Part shown: in pieces, positions 7,601 through 13,820 of the stretch | How positions within the stretch are numbered: the stretch's first letter is position 1 | Layout: each line of letters starts with the position of its first letter | Assembly (NCBI GenBank): GCA_965371245.1 | Contig: CBDUXT010000097.1 | Coordinates: 1 to 20,006 of the forward strand | DNA length: 20,006 nucleotides | From: CBDUXT01 sp965371245 | Lineage (GTDB): Bacteria > Planctomycetota > Phycisphaerae > UBA1845 | Reading direction: 5' to 3' | The notes under the pieces: model-generated | Databases searched by the model: none | Told to the model about the DNA's origin: nothing | What the model saw: only the letters and a program-made list of their open reading frames with translations | Position numbers and translations under genes: made by a program

Positions 7601-7777
7601 CTAACGTTTCTTTTTGCGCTTTTTCGTTTTCTTCTTGGCGGCTTTCTTCTTGGTCTTTTTCTTGGCGGCTTTCTTCTTAGCCTTCTTCTTGACCTTCTTC
7701 ACCTTCTTGGCCTTCTTAGCCTTCTTGGCCTTTTTGGTCTTCTTCGCCTTCTTGGCGGCCTTGCGTTTCTTTGCCAT
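7601..7777 (-). CDS. Lys/Ala-rich small basic protein (histone H1-tail-like)
   Basis: Protein of 58 aa made almost only of lysine and alanine with a few Thr, Val and Arg. It consists of repeated units such as AKKAKK, VKKVKK and KAAKKKTKK. This composition resembles the C-terminal tail of histone H1 and the bacterial H1-like nucleoid proteins. DNA or RNA binding and nucleoid condensation are plausible inferences, but low complexity prevents a firm family assignment. The ATG at 7777 is preceded by an exceptional Shine-Dalgarno (7782-7793), and a GTG at 7786 falls inside that site, so it is not the start. Promoter and terminator are both visible, making a monocistronic mRNA of roughly 350 nt. 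The repeated AAG/AAA codons could also make it prone to expansion and contraction by slippage. Confidence 0.82.
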   Translation of the reverse strand: MAKKRKAAKKAKKTKKAKKAKKAKKVKKVKKKAKKKAAKKKTKKKAAKKKTKKRKKKR

Positions 7778-7781
7778 GGTT

Positions 7782-7793
7782 ATCACCTCCTTT
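7782..7793 (-). promoter_or_regulatory. Exceptionally strong Shine-Dalgarno site
   Basis: AAAGGAGGTGAT on the minus strand is complementary over 12 nt to the usual 3' end of 16S rRNA. GGAGG is 8 nt from the ATG at 7777. No other gene in the window has a site this strong, suggesting very high translation of the Lys-rich protein. Confidence 0.85.
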
Positions 7794-7802
7794 CTGACCG
7801 AA

Positions 7803-7830
7803 AGCCTACACCATGATGGCGCTCTGTCAA
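7803..7830 (-). promoter_or_regulatory. Candidate promoter for the Lys/Ala-rich protein gene
   Basis: On the minus strand, a perfect TTGACA (7825-7830) is followed after 16 nt by TAGGCT (7803-7808; 3/6). Transcription would begin just upstream of the ribosome binding site. The -35 is convincing; the -10 is weak. Confidence 0.5.
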
Positions 7831-7953
7831 AAGAAAACTCGCTCGGATGAGTGTTGAGGACGCGACCGCGCGACAGTCAGCGCGCGCGCGCGGGTAACGT
7901 GTCGCGCACGATATCGCCGGCACCAAGGCCGACGAAGACGATACAAATTGCAG

Positions 7954-7969
7954 TGCCATGAGCATGGCA
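7954..7969. repeat. Short perfect palindrome
   Basis: TGCCATG (7954-7960) and CATGGCA (7963-7969) are perfect inverted repeats around AG. The two-fold symmetry and tight spacing fit a dimeric regulator's operator better than an RNA hairpin, but it lies 120 nt upstream of the candidate promoter of the Lys-rich gene and no regulator is known. Confidence 0.35.
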
Positions 7970-8354
7970 TGCATCCTGACCGCAGCGAGTTGGCCCGGCG
8001 AACGCCGCACCATCCCAACTTGTGGAGCACCCCGCCGTCGGTCATGTTGAACGGCGGAAGCGAACGATCCGGTCGCATGGGGTTCGGCCAAAAGTGGCGA
8101 ATTACCCGCAAAAAACAGCGGTCTTGCTCAACGCGGGCTGAGTTTGAGCGAACCACGCGGCGGGTGTCGGCGAGGCACGTCGCAACCCGAAGCGGCGCCT
8201 GTCGGCGGCGGCGCCGACGCGAGACGATGGTCGCCGGCTGCTCGACAAAGCGCGCCGTCGGTTGGCTCCGATGATCATGTCCGACCAGATGCGGCGTATC
8301 GACGACACGTGTGGAGCCGTCGAAAACGGGAACGAACCGTCGCCGGAATCCGTC

Positions 8355-8385
8355 GAAAAAAAACTCAAAAAAATTCAGTTTTTTC
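8355..8385. repeat. A-tract hairpin in GC-rich intergenic DNA
   Basis: An A8 tract ending in CT (8355-8365), an A7 tract (8367-8373) and AGTTTTTTC (8377-8385) stand out against the GC-rich surroundings. The outer arms pair over about 9 bp around an 11-nt loop. Spacing of A-tracts near one helical turn would bend DNA. It could be a bend site, an upstream element or a nucleoid-protein site; the function is unknown. Confidence 0.45.
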
Positions 8386-8690
8386 TTGCCGGGAGGTGTG
8401 GCGACGCGCCCGTTGAACGAATTGTGCGCGTCGCGACCGCGCCTCTGTCATGCGCGTTCGCGCAAACATTTCGCGCGCGCTTGCGAAAAACTTGCGCGCC
8501 GCGCGATCAAAGAAGAAGCATCCTGTGCATTTGCGCGCGATGAGGCGTGCAGCTCAACAACGATTCGAGTGGCGATCTTGATGGTTCGCGCGGCGCGGAA
8601 GTCGACTGATTGAGGTCATGCAGCATCGAGTCACGGGCCAATCGTCGCGCCTCGACAGTGTGTTGTTTGTCGGGTGCGGCGAAAATTGCG

Positions 8691-10517
8691 CTAGGGAAGG
8701 CTGAGACCGACATAGGCGAGGTAGTCACCCGCGCCGGCGAACAAGTCGATGAGGCGCAACAGATCTGACGGCGCGCCGGCGCCGGAACGATCGATGTCGA
8801 TCGACCAGAGCGGTAGCGCCGCGTCCGCACCGACGAGGGCGTCAATCAACACCGCCATGTCCGCAACGCCGGTGTGCCCATCGGCGTTGACGTCTCCGGG
8901 CAGGCTCGCGATCGTCACGGCGTCGCCACTCGCCAGATGGGTCAACGTCCATCGGGTGCCCGGATCGATCGACTGACTCAGACGAACGCGAACGGAATTC
9001 CCGTTGATGAGTTCCAGCGCCTCGATGGTGGGGGCATCGCCGGTCCCGCCCGTCCGTTCGAGAAGGAAATCACCCGGCTCAAGTAGCGGAACGCAGCCGT
9101 CAAAGATGAAATCCACCGATCGCCATCCAGACGCATGCGTCCCGTCCGGCTCAAACGGCTGACGGGCGTCGATCGCGGCGTTCGGCGGGTTCGTGGCGCT
9201 GACGCGCAACGCCGCCGGCAAGGTGTCGGGCACGATCTTGAAGACCTCGCCGCCGGCTTGATCGCAGATGTACAGCTCGCCGGCCGCGTCGGACCCAAAC
9301 GAGGAGATGGTTCGAATAGTCAGACCGCCGCCCGGCGCCAGCTCCAGTGTTCGGTCGCGCAGATCCCGTACGTTGCCATCGAATCGCAGGCTCCAGATCT
9401 GATTGCTGCAATAGTCGGCGAAGAAGTAGGTGCCTTGGAGGTCGGGGATCGCGCAGCCTCGGTAGACTTCGCCGCCCGTAACCGAACAGCGAAAGGGCGA
9501 CCCGCCGTGCCCGTACTCGTGGACCGGCCGCACGAGCGACTCATCCGCACAGCTACACCCGCTTCGCTCCGTGCATGCCGACGCCTCCAGGCATCGCCAG
9601 CCGTAGTTGTTTGCGCCGACGGCGCCCGCGCGTTGAACGTCGATCTCTTCCCAGTCTTGTTGGCCGACGTCAGCGATGTAGAGGTCGCCCGTCGCGCTGT
9701 CGAACGCGCAGCGCCAGGGGTTGCGCAGTCCGAACGCCCAGATCTCATCGTCCCCAGCAAGCCCCACGAACGGGTTGCTCGGTGGAATGCGATAGGTTCG
9801 GTCGGCCTGCTCGGGGAAGTCATCGCCGTCCACGTCGAGGCGAAGGATTTTGCCAAGTAGGTTGTTCGTGACGTCCTGCGCGTTGCCGGTTTCGAACGTG
9901 TGACCGTCGCCGGTATCAAACGCAGCACCGCCGTCACCCGTGGCCACGTAGAGATACCCGTCGGGTCCGAACGCGATCCACCCGCCGTTATGATTCGGGT
10001 CGGGCTGAGTGATCGTCAGTACGACGACTTGACTCGCGTCGTCGGCCACGTTGGGGTCGGTGGACACCCGGTACCTGGCGATGACGGTGTTCCCGGCCGT
10101 GTCGGTATAGTTGATGAGGAAGAACCCGTTGTCCGCGTACCCCGGATGGAACGCCAAGCCGAGCAGCCCGCGCTCCCCGTTCGAGGCGGAGATCGGGTCA
10201 ATGTTCAAAAACGGCACGGGAAGCACTGCGCCGGCCTCGATGATCTTGATCCGCCCGGTTTGCTCGACGACGAACAGACGATCGAGGTCGTCGGGCGCGT
10301 GGGTGACAAAGAGTGGCTGATCGAGCAAGGTGGCCACGCGGACTGTGGTCAAGGGTGTCTCACCCGCGCGGACGGAGTCAGCCTCGATCGAGGCACACGC
10401 GGCGATCCAACAAGCGATCACGGCGCCGGCGAGCGCAAGTTGCCCTCGTCGGCCGGTCCAGGCATCGGTGGGCCGGTACCGATGGTTATCTCCGTTCTTG
10501 ATTGATGACGGCTGCAT
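8691..10517 (-). CDS. Secreted PQQ-type glucose/sorbosone dehydrogenase-like protein with dockerin-like C-terminus
   Basis: Exported protein of 608 aa. An N-terminal signal sequence (RR at 23-24, hydrophobic 26-41) precedes a six-bladed beta-propeller of the GSDH family (about 56-430). Family motifs are ERGLLGLAFHP (115-125), NHNGG with the likely catalytic H176 (175-179), FGPDGYLYVATGDGG (183-197), LLGKILRLDV (220-229), EIWAFGLRNPWR (258-269) and DLYIADVGQ (278-286). A Cys-rich insertion (309-322) and CSVTGG (344-349) resemble HHIP-like members and imply disulfides. PQQ-dependent sugar oxidation is likely but unproven. At 541-590 a GDVNADGHTG segment and a second DIDRSG segment form a dockerin-like pair of Ca-binding loops. 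The ATG at 10517 has GGAG 6 nt upstream, preferred over the ATG at 10571 and a TTG at 10577, which have none. Confidence 0.88.
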   Translation of the reverse strand: MQPSSIKNGDNHRYRPTDAWTGRRGQLALAGAVIACWIAACASIEADSVRAGETPLTTVRVATLLDQPLFVTHAPDDLDRLFVVEQTGRIKIIEAGAVLPVPFLNIDPISASNGERGLLGLAFHPGYADNGFFLINYTDTAGNTVIARYRVSTDPNVADDASQVVVLTITQPDPNHNGGWIAFGPDGYLYVATGDGGAAFDTGDGHTFETGNAQDVTNNLLGKILRLDVDGDDFPEQADRTYRIPPSNPFVGLAGDDEIWAFGLRNPWRCAFDSATGDLYIADVGQQDWEEIDVQRAGAVGANNYGWRCLEASACTERSGCSCADESLVRPVHEYGHGGSPFRCSVTGGEVYRGCAIPDLQGTYFFADYCSNQIWSLRFDGNVRDLRDRTLELAPGGGLTIRTISSFGSDAAGELYICDQAGGEVFKIVPDTLPAALRVSATNPPNAAIDARQPFEPDGTHASGWRSVDFIFDGCVPLLEPGDFLLERTGGTGDAPTIEALELINGNSVRVRLSQSIDPGTRWTLTHLASGDAVTIASLPGDVNADGHTGVADMAVLIDALVGADAALPLWSIDIDRSGAGAPSDLLRLIDLFAGAGDYLAYVGLSLP

Positions 10518-10607
10518 CACGAACTCCGCTACACCATGGATACCCCGATCGGTCGGGGTCGCGTCAGACATCGCCAACGACGCCGCGCGGGCGCGTAGCG
10601 GCTAACT

Positions 10608-10613
10608 ATTCTA
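10608..10613 (-). promoter_or_regulatory. Possible -10 element for the GSDH-like gene
   Basis: TAGAAT on the minus strand matches TATAAT at 5/6 and would place transcription about 85 nt before the ATG at 10517. The upstream -35 (GTGTCC at 18 nt) is poor. Transcription could instead read through from efp. Confidence 0.35.
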
Positions 10614-10676
10614 GGATCGGCTGATTCGGAAGGACACGGTTGGGGGGAAGTCTGATAACAACGGCGGACCACCGGC

Positions 10677-11237
10677 CTACTTGGCCCGCTCGATGTACTC
10701 GCCGGTGCGCGTATCGACGTTGATCCGCTCACCGGGCTCGATAAACGGAGGCACGCGCACCTTGGCACCGGTTTCGAGGACGGCGTCCTTGCTTTGGTTG
10801 GTGGCCGTCGCACCCTTGACCACCGGCGGCGTCTCCGTGACCTCAAGCGTTACGGTGAAGGGCACCTCAAGCTGGATGATCTGTCCCTCGTAGATCTGGC
10901 ACATGACCTTCTGATTGGGCGTCAGCCAACGCGCGGCGTCTCCGACGAGTTCCTCGCGGACGGGGAACTGATCGAAGGTTTCCGTGTCCATCAGAACGAA
11001 ATCAGCACCGTCACGGTACAGGAACTCATATTCCTTCGATTCAATAAAGGGAATCTCGACGCGATCGGTGACGTTGAAACGAACTTCGCGCATCGTCCCC
11101 GATTTGAGATCCTTGAGCTTGGTTTGCATATAGCTGCCCTTGTTCCCCTTGGCGACGTGCCGCGCCTCGTGGACGGTGACGAGCGCTCCATCATGGAGGA
11201 TCGTCTTGCCCTTGCGGAGGTCAATGGCCTTGATCAT
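10677..11237 (-). CDS. efp: Elongation factor P
   Basis: Cytoplasmic translation factor of 186 aa, normal length, that binds between the P and E sites and relieves ribosome stalling at polyproline stretches. The three-domain layout is visible: an N-terminal KOW-like domain (1-62), a central OB domain and a C-terminal OB domain. The latter carries the family signature around SKDAVLETGAKVRVPPFI and ends in VDTRTGEYIERA. The tip loop reads VAKGNKGSY. An ungapped alignment of residues 7-36 with E. coli EF-P residues 9-38 puts N32, not a lysine, at the K34 modification position, with K33 next to it. No modification gene (epmA/epmB, earP or ymfI type) is in the window. The ATG at 11237 has GGGAG 9 nt upstream. 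Confidence 0.96.
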   Translation of the reverse strand: MIKAIDLRKGKTILHDGALVTVHEARHVAKGNKGSYMQTKLKDLKSGTMREVRFNVTDRVEIPFIESKEYEFLYRDGADFVLMDTETFDQFPVREELVGDAARWLTPNQKVMCQIYEGQIIQLEVPFTVTLEVTETPPVVKGATATNQSKDAVLETGAKVRVPPFIEPGERINVDTRTGEYIERAK

Positions 11238-11282
11238 GGTTCGCGGCTCCCAACCGTTGCTATCCGTCTTTGCGAGCGCCGC

Positions 11283-11311
11283 ATCGTCTCACAGGCCGAC
11301 CGGGTGGTCAA
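11283..11311 (-). promoter_or_regulatory. Candidate promoter for efp
   Basis: TTGACC (11306-11311 on the minus strand, 5/6) is separated by 17 nt from GACGAT (11283-11288, only 3/6). Transcription would start about 40 nt before the efp ATG. Only the -35 is good. Confidence 0.35.
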
Positions 11312-11488
11312 CCATCCCCGTTCCCGTAGGATATGAAGGGTCCGTGACACTTCCGGCGAGACGGGTACGCTGAGTCAGAGCCGCACGCGCCAGCCTGCGG
11401 ACCCCCGCGTCAACAAGTCACCGGGCTTGCGCCCAGTGCTCTGATCACTGCCCAACGTCTATTCTGTCACGTACACGGAAAGGTACGC

Positions 11489-12301
11489 ATGCCCAAGCCT
11501 CGACGAACCGCCGTACAGCGCTACCACGACCGGGTCGCGCCGCGCTACGATCACAGCTACGACGACGAGTTCTGGCAGTGGCACGACATGCTCACCTGGG
11601 ACTATCTCAAGCCCTTCCTCCCGCGCGATCAAGGTGTCGAGGTGGTCGATCTTGGGTGCGGAACCGGCAAATGGGCCGCCCGACTCATCAAGAGCGGCTA
11701 CCGGGTCACCTGCGTCGATATCTCGCATCGCATGCTCGATCAGGCCCGAGCGAAGGTCGAGCCACACGGCGATTCCAACCGCGCCTCATTCCTTCAAGCC
11801 GACCTGTCGGACCTGTCGGAGCTGGCAGCGGGTCGTTTCGGCCTGGCGGTGGCCTTGGGTGAGCCCATCGGATGCACACCGCAGCCCCGGAAGACAATGA
11901 AGCAGATCAAGCGCATTCTTCGAGACGGCGGGACGCTGGTCGCGTCGTTCGACAACCGGCTGTCTGGCATCGAGTACTATGTGGAATCAGGCGACCCGGC
12001 CACCCTGGCTCGCTTCCTTCGCGACGGGCGGACGCATTGGCTGACACGCGACAAAGACGAACGCTTCGAGATTGTCACCTTCACCCCGCGCGATCTGGTC
12101 CGGCTCGTCGAGACGACGGGGTTCAAACTGCTCGACCTGGTGGGCAAGACGGTTCTTCCGCTACGGCGGCATCGCAAGCTCCTGGCCACATCGCAGCAGA
12201 GGAGAACGTGGGCCTCGATAGAAAAAAAACTCTCGCGCGACGAGCACGCCCTCTCGCTGGCGTCGCATCTTCAGGTTGCGTGCCGACCTCAACCCCGATA
12301 A
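11489..12301 (+). CDS. Class I SAM-dependent methyltransferase
   Basis: Soluble protein of 270 aa with a Rossmann-fold methyltransferase domain. The SAM-binding motif I VVDLGCGTG is at 52-60, the acidic residue at the end of strand 2 is D77 (VTCVDIS), and ADLSDL at 104-109 is motif II-like. The strand RDGGTLVASFDNR (145-157) also fits the fold. The N-terminal YHDRVAPRYDHSYDDEFWQW resembles small-molecule or UbiE-like methyltransferases. The substrate cannot be told from sequence. The C-terminal part (about 200-270) is basic and not recognised. The ATG is supported by GGAAAGG (11477-11483) 5 nt upstream. It is followed after 153 nt by an unrelated prepilin-like gene with its own candidate promoter. 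Confidence 0.85.
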   Translation: MPKPRRTAVQRYHDRVAPRYDHSYDDEFWQWHDMLTWDYLKPFLPRDQGVEVVDLGCGTGKWAARLIKSGYRVTCVDISHRMLDQARAKVEPHGDSNRASFLQADLSDLSELAAGRFGLAVALGEPIGCTPQPRKTMKQIKRILRDGGTLVASFDNRLSGIEYYVESGDPATLARFLRDGRTHWLTRDKDERFEIVTFTPRDLVRLVETTGFKLLDLVGKTVLPLRRHRKLLATSQQRRTWASIEKKLSRDEHALSLASHLQVACRPQPR

Positions 12302-12345
12302 GAGTCGCGGGATCGGGTTCGATCGACATCTGACGGTTTCTGACG

Positions 12346-12374
12346 TGGTCCATCGCCATTTCTCGCGGTATGAT
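12346..12374 (+). promoter_or_regulatory. Candidate promoter for the H-X9-DG prepilin-like gene
   Basis: TGGTCC (12346-12351, 3/6), a 17-nt spacer and TATGAT (12369-12374, 5/6) would start transcription near 12381, about 74 nt before the ATG at 12455. Confidence 0.4.
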
Positions 12375-12454
12375 GGGAAGCGCCGGCTTGGTTGCAGGCT
12401 GTCAGCGGGGGTGAAGCATCGCTCTTCCCTGCCGCGAGAGGAAACCACCGGATC

Positions 12455-13402
12455 ATGCTACCAGCCGCACGTCAGACGAGGAACGCGTTCACCCTGATCG
12501 AGTTACTTGTGGTGATCTCGATTATCGGCCTGCTGATCTCGATCCTGCTGCCGGCGTTGGCGGCGGCCCGGCGACAGGTCAAGGGCACCATCTGCATGAC
12601 GCGCTTACGCACCGCGGGACAGGGCCTGGTTCTCTACGCCAACGAAAACAGGGATACGCTCGTTCCCGGTCGGCTTCCCAAAATCGACGACACCCGCTGG
12701 CGCCTCAAGGTGGCTGGCGGATACAAGTATCGCCCGACGTTCTTAACCATGATGGAGAGTCAGGTCGGCCTTCCCCCGTTCGAGGAGCCGCTGGCCTCGA
12801 AAGACGCGGTGGACCGGCTCGGCCAGCCCGGCGATCGGCAGAACTTCTCCAGCGAGATGTACCTGTGCCCCGAGGTGCCGCACTGGGTGGATGAACGCAA
12901 CGGCGCATTCGGATACAACTATCAGTTCCTCGGAAACGCCCGCTTGCTCGACGACGACCGGCTCACCTCCTACAAGAACTGGCCGGTCAAGTCTTCCTGG
13001 GTGCGCAGCCCGGCGCAATGCGTTGCCGCGGCCGACTCCCTGGGCACGGCCGCCTCTTATCCGCGCCTCGAGCGCCGGATCTACGAGGACAACGACTTCG
13101 GCGACAGTCGAAGCGGGCGAACGCTGGAAGCCAGAGGAAACGAGGGCTTCAACCTCGACCCTCCCCGAGTGGATCCGATGCGCGGCGAAATGGCCAGCCT
13201 GAAAAGCGACCACGCGAACCGAACGGCGCTGCACGAGCGCCACGGCGGCAAGGGAATGGTGTTGTGGGTTGACGGTCACACCTCCGGTGAGACGCTCGAG
13301 TCGCTAGGCTACAAAGTCCGTGACGACGGCGTGGTCGAATTCGACGGCAACAACCGCTTGTTCAACATTCGTCGCGTTGATCAGGCGTGGACCGAAGACT
13401 AA
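12455..13402 (+). CDS. Prepilin-type N-terminal cleavage / H-X9-DG domain protein
   Basis: Exported, membrane-anchored pseudopilin-like protein of 315 aa. A short basic leader (1-11) ends just before the processing motif A/FTLIELLVV, with the conserved Glu five residues after the cut. A hydrophobic helix follows (12-38), as in substrates of prepilin peptidase. Near the C-terminus H263, nine residues and D273-G274 form the H-X9-DG motif that defines a family strongly expanded in Planctomycetota and related phyla. Such proteins occur in tens to hundreds of copies per genome with unknown roles, possibly as minor pilins of a type II secretion-like machine. No peptidase, ATPase or other pilin genes are adjacent, so this is an orphan copy. 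I chose the ATG at 12455; GAGAGG lies 13 nt upstream, which is long. An in-frame TTG at 12392 would spoil the leader length. Confidence 0.9.
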   Translation: MLPAARQTRNAFTLIELLVVISIIGLLISILLPALAAARRQVKGTICMTRLRTAGQGLVLYANENRDTLVPGRLPKIDDTRWRLKVAGGYKYRPTFLTMMESQVGLPPFEEPLASKDAVDRLGQPGDRQNFSSEMYLCPEVPHWVDERNGAFGYNYQFLGNARLLDDDRLTSYKNWPVKSSWVRSPAQCVAAADSLGTAASYPRLERRIYEDNDFGDSRSGRTLEARGNEGFNLDPPRVDPMRGEMASLKSDHANRTALHERHGGKGMVLWVDGHTSGETLESLGYKVRDDGVVEFDGNNRLFNIRRVDQAWTED

Positions 13403-13760
13403 AGCTGATTGGTGCCTGTGTGGCATTCGTCGGCTTCAACGGACGGGCTCGGCCGCCGACCTGACCTGATGTAGATGAAGACAGGAGATGTTTGGCGCCG
13501 GCCACCGCCACCCGTCCGATTGAGCGACAGGGATGGCTGCTGTCAAGGTAGCAAAGCAGCGCTGAGGGGACTGAGGTACGCCCGGAGTGGGCCGAAATCG
13601 TCGGGTTGCGCTCGCGCGGACCAAGTCGCAACTGCCATGGGCAATAACGACCGTCGCGCGCAGTCTCGGGCGCCCCAAGATTGTTGGATGGACGAGGCCG
13701 ACATGGTATCTTGAACAGGTGGTCACTCGGCGAACTACCGTTCGGGAGGTTTCGATTTCA
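13403..13760. other. Intergenic region upstream of the hybrid kinase, no clear gene
   Basis: About 360 bp without a supported gene. Short open frames are present on both strands but lack ribosome binding sites. The plus-strand frame 13587-13820 runs into the kinase start with ATGA; only its last 20 codons have a plausible start. I found no convincing promoter hexamers. Confidence 0.45.
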
Positions 13761-13820
13761 ATGGTTCCAGAACACGTCAAACGGAAAAACGTCGGTTCAG
13801 TCCGCCGGGTCTCGACATGA
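13761..13820 (+). CDS. Possible 19-aa leader ORF coupled to the hybrid kinase
   Basis: The frame reads MVPEHVKRKNVGSVRRVST and stops at TGA 13818-13820, overlapping the kinase ATG (13817-13819) as ATGA. GGGAGG lies upstream at 13744-13749, 11 nt from this ATG, which is long but usable. The kinase itself has no Shine-Dalgarno, so a coupled leader would explain how it is translated. The peptide is basic and not recognised. The same frame is open back to 13587 without a better start, so a longer protein cannot be excluded. This is an inference from spacing only. Confidence 0.35.
   Translation: MVPEHVKRKNVGSVRRVST

Larger units (their letters stand above)
7831..8690. other. Long intergenic region without a supported gene
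   Basis: About 860 bp between the GSDH-like gene and the Lys-rich gene. Short open frames exist on both strands (for example 8311-8613 plus and 8102-8368 minus), but none has a ribosome binding site or recognisable protein features. The region contains several hairpins (7954-7969, 8126-8149, 8355-8385) and a CGCG-dense block at about 8430-8560 with repeated TTGCGCGC and TTCGCGC words. It could hold regulatory DNA, an unrecognised ncRNA or decayed sequence. Confidence 0.5.

Noticed and set aside
8311..8613. 100-codon plus-strand frame in the long intergenic region
   Set aside because: No Shine-Dalgarno, passes through the A-tract hairpin and the CGCG block, and has no protein-like pattern. 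Expression cannot be excluded.
10518..10577. Longer start of the GSDH-like protein (TTG 10577 or ATG 10571)
   Set aside because: No ribosome binding site, and it would move the signal peptide further from the N-terminus. The ATG at 10517 has GGAG at 6 nt.
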